A stretch of 35,619 nucleotides of DNA from CAZHRJ01 sp964534765 (lineage in GTDB: Bacteria; Lindowbacteria; 2-12-FULL-62-27): NCBI GenBank assembly GCA_964534765.1, contig CAZHRJ010000012.1:1-35619 (forward strand), written 5' to 3'. The notes beneath the pieces were generated by a model. It was not told the DNA's origin. It ran no database searches and saw only the letters and a program-made list of their open reading frames with translations. Positions 1 through 7,340 of this stretch are shown in pieces; position 1 is the stretch's first letter; each line of letters opens with the position of its first letter. The translations under genes and the position numbers were made by a program.

Positions 1-36
1 CCTTTCTTCTGATTCTATCCTTCTCGGGCGACTTTT

Positions 37-153
37 TCACCAAAAACTACATAGACATTCTTCATAGATCGACTCCAGCAACCCCGGCCCCAAATGACGA
101 TGGACATCGATCGCCGCGCCAATAATCTGTTCCGATATTATATTTTCCTCCAT
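37..153 (-). pseudogene. GxxExxY-family protein, 5' fragment (truncated)
   Basis: The minus strand from the ATG at 153 reads 38 codons before a TGA at 37-39. Residues 11-33 match the start of the GxxExxY family: IIGAAIDVHRHLGPG followed by LLESIYEECL, which contains the G-x-x-E-x-x-Y signature in context. Intact members are about 120-140 aa, so this is roughly the first quarter. Past the stop none of the three frames to base 1 resumes recognisable family sequence, so I infer truncation or a frameshift rather than a single stop. The family is small and of uncertain biochemical function. It is preceded by a CGCAGAG-type repeat leader, which is often seen with this family. It lies 73 bases downstream of mlaD on the same strand. 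Confidence 0.7.
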
Positions 154-181
154 CTTTCCCTCAACCACTTACATTCTCATT

Positions 182-226
182 CTCTGCGTCAGCTCTGCGT
201 CAACTCTGCGCCTCTGCGGTGAAGAT
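182..226 (-). repeat. CGCAGAG leader repeat array (four CTCTGC units on the plus strand)
   Basis: On the plus strand CTCTGC occurs at 182-187, 193-198, 204-209 and 212-217, giving spacings of 11, 11 and 8. Read on the minus strand it is CACCGCAGAG-GCGCAGAG-TTGACGCAGAG-CTGACGCAGAG, ending 28 bases before the GxxExxY ATG. I recall this kind of leader as a dispersed repeat found upstream of GxxExxY genes in many bacteria; the units and spacing are read directly from the sequence. Confidence 0.65.
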
Positions 227-1201
227 TTAAAATCCCGTCAGCAGGATTCCCGCGAAGGAGCCGACGGTCGAGTTGTCTTTGATCTGGTCCACCGCGGAAC
301 CAATTTTTTGGACGGCCCGTTTTGTTTCGACGTAGAGAGCATCGTCGTTGACGAGCTTGCCCAGCGTCCCCTGCCCGCGGTCGATCTTGGTTACGATGCT
401 CTGGATGCCCGACGTGGTCGCCTTCAGGCTGACGCCGAGATCCGCCCAGCCCTGGATGGCGTCGGAGATTCTGGTTTCGTTGGCCGCCAGGAGGGTATCG
501 ACCCGTTTGGACGCCGAATTGAGATTTTTGGTGACGCTGAGCGCCTGATTGTAGAGCTCATCGTCCTTGATCAGTTTCCCCAACGTCCCGCGGCCGGCGG
601 CGGCGTCCGAGGTTATTTTTTCCATGTTCCGGAACGTGTTTTTCATGACCGGGCCCATGTCGCCGAAAGCGTTGACGAAATCGGAGATGCCGTCTTTATT
701 TTTTTCCAGGATATCGCCGAGGCTGCCGAGGACCCGTTCCTGGTTGCGGTTGAAGTTCCGAACGAGGAGTTGCACGTCGTCCGCGATGACGTTGGCTTTG
801 TGGACGATTTCATCAAAGTCCGACACGCTCATCGACCGGATCTCGCCGCCCCGCGCAACCCGCTCCGCGCCGGGTGACCCGAACTCCAATGACACGTATC
901 GGCCGCCCATGAGACTGTCCATCCGAACCGCCGCCCGCGCGTCCTGCTTGACCGAAACGCCCCGGTCGATGTCCATCACGACCTCGACATCCTGATCCTT
1001 CACGGAAATTTTTTTCACCTGGCCGATTTTGACCCCGCCCAGCGTGACGGGGTCGCCGACGGTAAGACCGTTGACCGCCGGGAACCGGCTTGTGATCACA
1101 TACCGGCCGCCCAGTGTGAGGTGTTCGGCCTGAATGGTGAGAATCAGCAGGACCGCCAGACCCAGGATAAAAAACGCGCCGACTTTTTGTTCGGTAGTCA
1201 T
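227..1201 (-). CDS. mlaD: MCE/MlaD-family phospholipid-transport substrate-binding protein
   Basis: MlaD proteins anchor in the inner membrane and form hexameric MCE rings that carry phospholipid between MlaFE and the periplasm. I start at the ATG at 1201 (MTTEQKVG), giving 324 aa; a longer reading to 1309 would run far into mlaF and adds no conserved sequence. One N-terminal membrane helix spans residues 8-24. The MCE domain covers about 30-110 (FPAVNGLTVGDPVTLGGVKIGQV, then MGGRYVSLEFG). A long helical C-terminal region has two copies of a G-x-G-T-L-G-K-L-x-x-D-D-x-L-Y motif (203-217 and 276-290), as in longer MCE proteins. The gene lies 13 bases after mlaF. No MlaC or STAS-domain MlaB is present in the window. 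Confidence 0.9.
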   Translation of the reverse strand: MTTEQKVGAFFILGLAVLLILTIQAEHLTLGGRYVITSRFPAVNGLTVGDPVTLGGVKIGQVKKISVKDQDVEVVMDIDRGVSVKQDARAAVRMDSLMGGRYVSLEFGSPGAERVARGGEIRSMSVSDFDEIVHKANVIADDVQLLVRNFNRNQERVLGSLGDILEKNKDGISDFVNAFGDMGPVMKNTFRNMEKITSDAAAGRGTLGKLIKDDELYNQALSVTKNLNSASKRVDTLLAANETRISDAIQGWADLGVSLKATTSGIQSIVTKIDRGQGTLGKLVNDDALYVETKRAVQKIGSAVDQIKDNSTVGSFAGILLTGF

Positions 1202-1214
1202 GGTCAATGGCCTA

Positions 1215-1958
1215 TCATCGGTGGACGCGCTGCGTAAAGCGTCGAACGACGGGATTGTCACTCCGGCGGAATTCATCCGGTGTGCCGATAAAATGGATGC
1301 GGCCGGCATGCAGCATTGCGATGCGGTCGCCCAGCGCGAACGCGCTGTCCAGATCGTGAGTGACCACGAGCGACGTCACCCCGACATCGTGTTTTAGCCG
1401 GAGAATCAATCCGTCCACGTCCTCGGCCAGGATCGGATCCAGACCCACCGTCGGCTCGTCGTACAAAATGAGCCGCGGCTCGATCGCCAGCACCCGGGCG
1501 ATCGACACCCGCTTTTTCATCCCGCCCGACAGCTGGGCCGGCAGGAGGTGTTCCGATCCCTGAAGGCCCACCAGTGCGAGTTTGTCCATGCACCGCCGGA
1601 GGATATCGTCTTCCGCGAGGGCGTGTCGTTCGCGCAGCGGGAGGGCGACGTTATCCAGTACGGAGAGGGAATTAAGCAGCGCCGACCCCTGAAAGACCAT
1701 CCCGACATTTTCCCGGAGGAGATTGAGAGCCGTCTCTGTCAGAGACGACACTTCCGCATCGCCGAGAAAGATCCGGCCGGAGGAGGGTTTCAAGAGTCCG
1801 ATCAGATTTTTCAGGAGGACGCTCTTGCCGACGCCCGACGGCCCGATGATGACAAAAATCTCGCCGGTGTGGACTTCCATGTTCAGACCGTTGAGTATCT
1901 GTTTTCCGCCAAAGGCGACGTGAAGATCCTCCACACGGACAAATGGCTTTGAAGACAT
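1215..1958 (-). CDS. mlaF: ABC transporter ATP-binding protein, MlaF/Mkl type
   Basis: This 247-aa cytoplasmic ATPase powers the MlaE permease. Motifs in order are Walker A GPSGVGKS (39-46), Q-loop VGMVFQ (85-90), signature LSGGMKKR (143-150), Walker B LILYDEP (163-169) and the switch His in VVTHD. The LSGGMKKR signature and the V-G-M-V-F-Q-G-S-A-L pattern are characteristic of the Mkl/MlaF group rather than of generic importers. The gene sits 40 bases after mlaE and 13 before mlaD, so the three are almost certainly cotranscribed. Orientation and order (E-F-D) differ slightly from the E. coli mlaFEDCB order, which is common outside gamma-proteobacteria. Confidence 0.93.
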   Translation of the reverse strand: MSSKPFVRVEDLHVAFGGKQILNGLNMEVHTGEIFVIIGPSGVGKSVLLKNLIGLLKPSSGRIFLGDAEVSSLTETALNLLRENVGMVFQGSALLNSLSVLDNVALPLRERHALAEDDILRRCMDKLALVGLQGSEHLLPAQLSGGMKKRVSIARVLAIEPRLILYDEPTVGLDPILAEDVDGLILRLKHDVGVTSLVVTHDLDSAFALGDRIAMLHAGRIHFIGTPDEFRRSDNPVVRRFTQRVHR

Positions 1959-1968
1959 GAAAACTTAA

Positions 1969-1988
1969 CTGCGCCTCCGCGGTGAAAT
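1969..1988 (-). repeat. second, partial copy of the GxxExxY leader repeat
   Basis: The plus strand reads CTGCGCCTCCGCGGTGAAAT here, nearly identical to CTGCGCCTCTGCGGTGAAGA at 206-225 (18 of 20 positions the same). It fills about half of the 40-base gap between mlaE and mlaF. No GxxExxY coding remnant accompanies it. Confidence 0.55.
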
Positions 1989-1998
1989 CATTATTTTT

Positions 1999-2769
1999 TC
2001 AATCAAAATAGATCAAAAACCGCGTGATGAAATAATCAAAAATCAAAATCGCGATCAACGACGCCACTACCGCGCGCGTCGTGGCAAGGCCAACCCCTTC
2101 CGCGCCGCCGGTTGACGCCAGACCCGCCCGGCACGAAATGGCGCCGATCAAAAGCCCAAACACCGCGCCTTTGACGACGCCGTTTAGGATCTCCTTGAGA
2201 TCCACGTTGGAAAACACGCTGTCCCAATACGTCTGATACGAAAGACCGATGTAGGATTTCGATATCACCGCGCCCCCGCACATGCCGACGGCGTCGGCCA
2301 GCACGACCAGAAAGGGGAGGCTGATCAGACACGCCAGCACCCGCGGGACGGCCAGAAACTCGATCGGGTTGATCCCGAACGACCTGAGCGCATCCACCTC
2401 CTCGGTGACAACCATCGTTCCCAGGGACGTGGCCATCGACGCCCCCGCCCGGGCGGCCAGAATAATCGCCGTGATCACCGGCCCCAGTTCCTTGACAATC
2501 GACAGCCCCACCAGCGCGCCGACTTTGCCCTCGATCCCGTACCGGGCAAGCAAATATCCGGACTGGAGCGCCAGGACCATGCCGACAAAAAAAGAGAGGA
2601 CGATGGTGATCGGAACCGTATCGGCGCCGACAAAGGCGATCTGATCGAGCAGTCTTTTGGGATTCCGGCGAAGGCGCGCAAGAAGCAGGATCGACTCGCC
2701 GCTCAGTTTGAGAATACCGCCGGTCTGGGCGCACATGCCCAGCGTGAATCGCCCGACCGCCGTCAACAT
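1999..2769 (-). CDS. mlaE: MlaE-family ABC transporter permease
   Basis: A 256-aa integral inner-membrane permease of the MlaE (YrbE) family, which partners MlaF and MlaD to move phospholipid. Family hallmarks visible are SLGTMVVTEEVDALRSFGINP (residues about 125-145, the coupling region that contacts the ATPase), KELGPVITAIILAARAGASM and the hydrophobic C-terminus. About five membrane helices can be drawn. No STAS domain is fused at the N-terminus, so an MlaB-like partner would have to be encoded elsewhere. The ATG at 2769 lies 19 bases after the stop of the repeat-protein gene, indicating cotranscription with it. Confidence 0.93.
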   Translation of the reverse strand: MLTAVGRFTLGMCAQTGGILKLSGESILLLARLRRNPKRLLDQIAFVGADTVPITIVLSFFVGMVLALQSGYLLARYGIEGKVGALVGLSIVKELGPVITAIILAARAGASMATSLGTMVVTEEVDALRSFGINPIEFLAVPRVLACLISLPFLVVLADAVGMCGGAVISKSYIGLSYQTYWDSVFSNVDLKEILNGVVKGAVFGLLIGAISCRAGLASTGGAEGVGLATTRAVVASLIAILIFDYFITRFLIYFD

Positions 2770-2788
2770 CCGATTCGAGGACCCGCGT

Positions 2789-4459
2789 CTATTTCCTGAC
2801 GGACATCCACCCGGTCGGCCGTGACGGCATGACGGCTTCCGAGGCGGCGGCCGGCGGGACCGTTTTGAGACGCAGGGCGGACAGCAGCGTATATTCGCGC
2901 GCGCCGGCCGGCGTTTGCTGGAACTTGATCAGCGGGCCCACCGACATCGCCATCCCGCCGGAGTCTTTTCGGATGTCGACCAGATTCCACAAAACCGACA
3001 GGCGGCTTTCCTCGCCCTGCCGGGTATAATCGACCACCCGCCAGATCGGACCATAGACCTCCTGGATCGCCGGGAAATGGGCTTCAAATGATCCCAGCAC
3101 ATTCGGAAATGAAACCGCGCGCGTCTGTCGCAGACGATCCTCCTGATAGGACACCAGCGGCCAGAGAAACACCTGCCTCTGCCGGTATCCCTGCCGGTCG
3201 TCGTAGCGGCCAAATGCGAATAACGGGAAAAGCCTGTGGTAAGACCTCCAGTTGTCGGGGCCGGTGACCTTCTCATATTTGCCCAGCGTCCAGAAATAAA
3301 ACGCGGACCGTTCGGTGATGGTCTTTTCATTTCTGACTTCACGCCTGTTCCTGACGCCAAAAAGAGGCCAGACCTTAAACCCGGTCTCGGAACCCTTAGT
3401 GCGGGAAAATATCGGCCAGAGATAGTCCCGGCGCGTGTAGTCCTCTTTTATATATTTGGAGTATATATATAGAGGCCATATTTTGAATGACCTATCCAGA
3501 TCCGGCGTAACCCGCCGCCCATAAAAAGGGAAAACTGATCTTGTATATCTTTGACCCTCTTGGATATCCCAATACACAGGCAGCCCGGCAACAATATCCC
3601 GAGTTTTTGCCGGGTCGAGGCTTAAGTTTTTGGTTACGTTAAAGATAGGCCATGCGACGAATCGGGACAGGTAATGGCCTTCTTTGCGAGTTTGGCCAAA
3701 AAGGGGCCATATTTTAAAGGATTTGTATCCGCCGCCGGAGCCGACCGTGATAAAGGGCCAGAAGAATTGATGTTTGACGAAGGGTGTTGGAGTGTCTGCG
3801 GAAGATTGGGCGACGGTATAGGTTTTTTCGATTCGAGTATAAATTGGCCAGAAGGCGAACGTGAGGCGGTCGTTTCCGAACGCGCCATAGAGATTTCCGT
3901 ACAGTGGAAAAACCGCCGAGTAGGGCCGGGTGCTTTTGAACGGAATCGGATACGACACACTGCCCGCCGTGCCGGACATATAGAAAGGGAACAGCGCGGA
4001 ATGTCTCTGGTGGCCGTCTATTTTTTTGTGATAAATCGGGAAAACCGTTGAAAAGACGTGGTTCGATCCGTCGCCGGATGTCCAGGATCGATGAGCGATC
4101 AACGGAAACAGATGGAATGACCGGTCGGATTCGGATCGAACAACGCGGCCGATCGGCGGTAGAAAATCGACCGTCAGGGTTGAATCGGACGCTGTATTCA
4201 CGGCCGTTGCAATCGGCCTGAACGTGCGTCGGGATTCATCCGGCCGGTAGACCTGGCTGAAGATCGGCGAGGCGACATGAGTATAGACGCGATCGCGCGA
4301 CAGATATTCTTTCACAGCCATCGGCCAGAGACTGGAAATTCTGGGAAAGTTCGGCGGCGATTCGGCGAAGGCCAGCCATGCGGCGCCCGCGATTGAAAAT
4401 CCGAGGATTGACAGGAGCGCCGAACTCCGCCAGCCGATACGGACCAGATCAGGACTCAT
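2789..4459 (-). CDS. Aromatic-Pro (WPxF/FPxY) repeat protein, probably exported; function unknown
   Basis: I cannot assign a named function. The 556-aa product begins with a short basic stretch and a hydrophobic segment (about residues 11-31, ending AFAES), consistent with a signal peptide or membrane anchor. The rest carries some fifteen copies of an aromatic-Pro-hydrophobic-aromatic motif (FPLI, FPIY, FPFY, FPLY, WPIY, WPFI, WPLF, WPIF, LPVY, WPLY, WPLV and others), spaced roughly 15-40 residues apart. Between them lie strand-like sequences rich in Arg, Tyr and Ser, such as RSFKIWPLYIYSK and ETGFKVWPLFGVR. This pattern suggests repeated beta-hairpins, perhaps a large beta-sheet or barrel in the envelope; that is inference. 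Part of the coding region (about 3400-3960) is more AT-rich than its neighbours. It lies 19 bases upstream of mlaE on the same strand, so a link to lipid transport is plausible. Confidence 0.75.
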   Translation of the reverse strand: MSPDLVRIGWRSSALLSILGFSIAGAAWLAFAESPPNFPRISSLWPMAVKEYLSRDRVYTHVASPIFSQVYRPDESRRTFRPIATAVNTASDSTLTVDFLPPIGRVVRSESDRSFHLFPLIAHRSWTSGDGSNHVFSTVFPIYHKKIDGHQRHSALFPFYMSGTAGSVSYPIPFKSTRPYSAVFPLYGNLYGAFGNDRLTFAFWPIYTRIEKTYTVAQSSADTPTPFVKHQFFWPFITVGSGGGYKSFKIWPLFGQTRKEGHYLSRFVAWPIFNVTKNLSLDPAKTRDIVAGLPVYWDIQEGQRYTRSVFPFYGRRVTPDLDRSFKIWPLYIYSKYIKEDYTRRDYLWPIFSRTKGSETGFKVWPLFGVRNRREVRNEKTITERSAFYFWTLGKYEKVTGPDNWRSYHRLFPLFAFGRYDDRQGYRQRQVFLWPLVSYQEDRLRQTRAVSFPNVLGSFEAHFPAIQEVYGPIWRVVDYTRQGEESRLSVLWNLVDIRKDSGGMAMSVGPLIKFQQTPAGAREYTLLSALRLKTVPPAAASEAVMPSRPTGWMSVRK

Positions 4460-4539
4460 GCGGCGATGGTAAGCTAAAGCGGTTGAGGGGTCAATACGGG
4501 AAAGGCGAATATGGAATTCGGGGTCGACCTGTAACGAAT

Positions 4540-4917
4540 TCAGTACTCGATGAATTCCTCCGGATAATGTGACACATCAATTCGTTCCTCGTCGGGAATG
4601 GGCCGGATGCCCCACTGTTGCATGGCAAGAGCGCCAAAGAGAAGTTCGACGGGCCGGCCGGCATCGTCCCGTCCAAGCTCGTCAATGACAAAGGCGGTGA
4701 CGTTGACCAATTTCCCCTGGATATACCCGTTTATGATGCAAGCCTCGTCAAACAACCTCACCCTCCCCCCAATCCCCACCCGTTTGGATTCGGGAAGATG
4801 TTGCCGGTGAAGTGTCTCCGCCGCAGATCGGACGATATATGTATTCTTCGATCCGGTGTCGAACATCGTCCATAGACCGCGCCCGTCCTCCCGAACCTCT
4901 TCGTAAACCCGTCCCAT
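4540..4917 (-). CDS. Retropepsin-like (clan AA) aspartic protease domain protein
   Basis: A 125-aa protein with no signal peptide. It contains the aspartic-protease active-site motif in LWTMFDTGSKNTYI (Asp20-Thr21-Gly22-Ser23) and a family-like C-terminal element LLFGALAMQQWGI, which aligns with the hydrophobic-Gly element that follows the flap region in bacterial retropepsin-like proteins. With one DTG per chain it would act as a homodimer, as known for retropepsins. The substrate is unknown. It sits between the AEC transporter (59 bases upstream) and the aromatic-Pro repeat gene (80 bases downstream) on the same strand. It could be a catalytically idle member of the fold, but the D-T-G-S motif is intact. 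Confidence 0.7.
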   Translation of the reverse strand: MGRVYEEVREDGRGLWTMFDTGSKNTYIVRSAAETLHRQHLPESKRVGIGGRVRLFDEACIINGYIQGKLVNVTAFVIDELGRDDAGRPVELLFGALAMQQWGIRPIPDEERIDVSHYPEEFIEY

Positions 4918-4976
4918 ACGTTCAATATCCTAAATCCCGTCAGGCAAGTCAACCTGCGGGAAGATCCGGCAAGCGG

Positions 4977-5918
4977 TCAATCACTGACAGTTGCGAGTTT
5001 GAGCAGCGCAGGCAGGATCGGTATGGACAGAACGGTTGTCACAAAAACCGCGGATGCGGCAAGGTCCGGTTCAGCGCGGTATCGTTCAGCCAGAATATAG
5101 CTGAACACCGCCGATGGAAGGGCGGACGCGATGAGGACCACCTGCCGGACAAGGCCTTCCAGGGAAAGAATGCTGACGACGAGATATCCGCACGCAAGTC
5201 CGCCGGCGAATCTCAAAACCACGATGAGAAGCAGGCGTTTGATCATATCCGGCCGGGCCAAAAGGGAGAGGGGAGTAGCGGCAAGTCGAAGACCCAGGGC
5301 GAACAGGGCCATCTGCGGTGTGGCGGCGCCGAGATAGCGGATGGGCCGAAGAATGGTTTCGGGGACGCCGATCTGCCCCGCGCGGAGGGCGGTGGCGATC
5401 ACAATCGCGTAAATCAGCGGTTCCCGTAAGAACGCCAGGACGCTGGATCGAATCAGGATTGCCGCGCCCTCGGATCGCGCGACACCGTCGGCGGCCGGCC
5501 GGGCGGCGATCCAGATACCGAGGGTGAACATGAACAAGGACTGGACCTGATCGAATACCACGATATGTCCCACGGCCCGCGGGCCGAAGGCGAGGCTCAT
5601 GAGCGGAATTCCCAAAAATCCGGCGTTCATGAACAGTACCGGGAGGGAAAACGACCGCAGGGGCAGTCCCATCAGCCGCGACGCGGGCAGGCACAGGATG
5701 AAGAGCGAGAAAATCACGGCTGACGACGCGGCGGCCGAGAGGGCCATATCGTGGAGGGAGATCTCCGCGGTCAGGAGCGCGTCGAACACCAGGGCGGGCA
5801 TCAGCACGTCCATGATGACCGTCACCAGTGATTCCGGCGCCAGGGACCGAACGCGGCCGAGGATGAATCCGGCGATGACGCAGAAAAAAAGTGACCCAAG
5901 AACAAACCCCAAATTCAC
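4977..5918 (-). CDS. AEC-family (auxin efflux carrier-like) membrane transporter
   Basis: A 313-aa polytopic membrane protein with about eight to ten hydrophobic segments. The start NLGFVLGSLFFCVIAGFILGR, the MPALVFDALLTAEISL segment and the LPVLFMNAGFLGIPLMSLAFG segment (the N-A-G-F-x-G-I-P pattern) are typical of the AEC/MdcF/YfdV transporter family, whose known members carry carboxylates such as malate or malonate. The substrate cannot be deduced. The start is a GTG at 5918. The gene diverges from the TCA-cycle genes across an 84-base region, so carboxylate transport would fit the context, but this is inference. Confidence 0.82.
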   Translation of the reverse strand: MNLGFVLGSLFFCVIAGFILGRVRSLAPESLVTVIMDVLMPALVFDALLTAEISLHDMALSAAASSAVIFSLFILCLPASRLMGLPLRSFSLPVLFMNAGFLGIPLMSLAFGPRAVGHIVVFDQVQSLFMFTLGIWIAARPAADGVARSEGAAILIRSSVLAFLREPLIYAIVIATALRAGQIGVPETILRPIRYLGAATPQMALFALGLRLAATPLSLLARPDMIKRLLLIVVLRFAGGLACGYLVVSILSLEGLVRQVVLIASALPSAVFSYILAERYRAEPDLAASAVFVTTVLSIPILPALLKLATVSD

Positions 5919-5967
5919 GGCACCGCCATATCATCCGGCCGGTGAGTGTCAATGGTAACCGGGGGGT

Positions 5968-5981
5968 TGCCATGCATGGCA
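5968..5981. promoter_or_regulatory. 14-base perfect palindrome in a divergent promoter region (candidate operator)
   Basis: TGCCATGCATGGCA is a perfect inverted repeat in the 84-base gap between the divergent AEC transporter gene and the citrate synthase gene, 21 bases before the latter's ATG. Its position is right for an operator that could affect both genes. No regulator gene is adjacent and no clear -35/-10 pair is seen here, so function is unproven. Confidence 0.35.
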
Positions 5982-6002
5982 CCTATTTGATACGAACGCC
6001 CC

Positions 6003-7301
6003 ATGGCGACGTTGCAGGAAAAGTTGTCGGCGACGATTCCGAACATCCGCAAGGAGCTTCAAGGGATCGTCAAACAGCACGGGGCAAGAAAAGTGGCCGA
6101 GGTCAATGTCGAACAGGCCGTCGCGGGACTGCGCGGGGTCGCCGGGATGATGTGCGACACGTCGGAAGTCGACCCCAACCGGGGGCTTCTCATCCGGGGA
6201 CGGCCGATTTCCGACTTGACTGACAAACTTCCGGAGGAAATATTTTATTTTCTGCTGACCGGCGAGTTGCCCGACACGGCGGCCCTCCGGGCGCTCCAGG
6301 CGGATTTCCGGAAACGATCGGAGGTGCCGGACCACATCTGGGAAGTGATCAACGCCCTCCCGGAGGAATCGGCCCACCCGATGCGGATGCTCAGCATCGC
6401 GATTTTATCCATGGGCGCCGACTCGGTTTTCCGCCGCCGGTACGACGAAGGGATGAAAAAAGACGAGTACTGGGAGGCGGCGCTCGAAGACGCGCTGACT
6501 CTGCTGGCCCGTCTTCCCCAGATGGCGGCGGCGATCTACCGACGCAAATACAAACTCGGACGGCGCCTTCCGTCCGATCCGAAACTCGACTGGGCCGCGG
6601 ACTACGCCCAGATGCTGGGTCTGCCGGATCCAAAAGGCGAGTTCACCAAGCTGATCCGGCTTTATATGACTCTCCATTGCGACCACGAGGGCGGCAACGC
6701 CAGCGCGTTTACAAGCCACGTTGTGGCTTCGACGCTGTCCGATCCCTACTACGCCGTCAGCGCCGGATTCAACGCCCTTGCCGGTCCCCTCCATGGATTG
6801 GCCAACCAGGAATGCCTGGAATTTGTGATTGGCGTTCAGAAAAAATTCAAAAAAGTTCCGACGGACGACCAGTTTCGGGACTATTGCTGGGAGGTGCTCA
6901 ATTCCGGCCGTGTGATACCGGGCTATGGCCACGCGGTTTTGCGGGTGACCGATCCGCGGTTTACGGCGTTTCATCATTTCGGCAAGATTGTCTGTCCCAA
7001 CGACGAGATTTTCCGCATCGTTGACCTGGGGTACCGGATCATTCCGGAAGTCCTCAAAAAGCAGGGCAAGGCCAAAAACGTCTGCCCGAACGTCGACGCG
7101 GGATCCGGCGCGCTTCTCTATCATTTTGGTGTCACTCAGGACACCTATTATACCGTCTTTTTCGCTGTTTCCCGCGCCATGGGCCTGCTGGCTCAACTCA
7201 TCCTGGACAGGGCGATGCTGATTCCGTTGACCCGGCCCAAATCTTTTACGATGGCCTGGCTGAAAAATTTCATCAAACAGGGCGAAGGCGCGGCGGTTTA
7301 A
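6003..7301 (+). CDS. gltA: Citrate synthase, eukaryote-like type I
   Basis: Condenses oxaloacetate and acetyl-CoA to citrate, the first step of the TCA cycle. The 432-aa protein aligns with the type I (eukaryotic mitochondrial-like) enzymes rather than with the hexameric E. coli type: RGLLIRGRPISDL near 60-72, LAGPLHGLANQE with catalytic His264, PGYGHAVLRVTDPRF with His310, and CPNVDAGSGALLYHFG with Asp365. Such enzymes are known in Geobacter and other Desulfobacterota. The ATG at 6003 matches the family N-terminus, although no clear ribosome binding site precedes it. The gene is first in a co-oriented set with icd and mdh. Confidence 0.95.
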   Translation: MATLQEKLSATIPNIRKELQGIVKQHGARKVAEVNVEQAVAGLRGVAGMMCDTSEVDPNRGLLIRGRPISDLTDKLPEEIFYFLLTGELPDTAALRALQADFRKRSEVPDHIWEVINALPEESAHPMRMLSIAILSMGADSVFRRRYDEGMKKDEYWEAALEDALTLLARLPQMAAAIYRRKYKLGRRLPSDPKLDWAADYAQMLGLPDPKGEFTKLIRLYMTLHCDHEGGNASAFTSHVVASTLSDPYYAVSAGFNALAGPLHGLANQECLEFVIGVQKKFKKVPTDDQFRDYCWEVLNSGRVIPGYGHAVLRVTDPRFTAFHHFGKIVCPNDEIFRIVDLGYRIIPEVLKKQGKAKNVCPNVDAGSGALLYHFGVTQDTYYTVFFAVSRAMGLLAQLILDRAMLIPLTRPKSFTMAWLKNFIKQGEGAAV

Positions 7302-7340
7302 TCGCCGGCGGAATACAGGACACAGAAGGACGAGGGCGGC

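Noticed and set aside
1..36. Continuation of the GxxExxY gene in another frame
   Set aside because: All three frames were read to the window edge; none gives the family's next segment, so no larger gene is claimed.
1202..1309. 36-residue N-terminal extension of MlaD (start at 1309)
   Set aside because: It lies entirely inside the mlaF 3' end in another frame, and the family N-terminus begins with the short basic stretch and helix that follow the ATG at 1201.
4514..4557. Three GAATTC hexamers (4514, 4536, 4552) as an operator or repeat
   Set aside because: The hexamers are not evenly spaced, one lies inside the retropepsin coding region, and the flanks do not match. This looks like chance.
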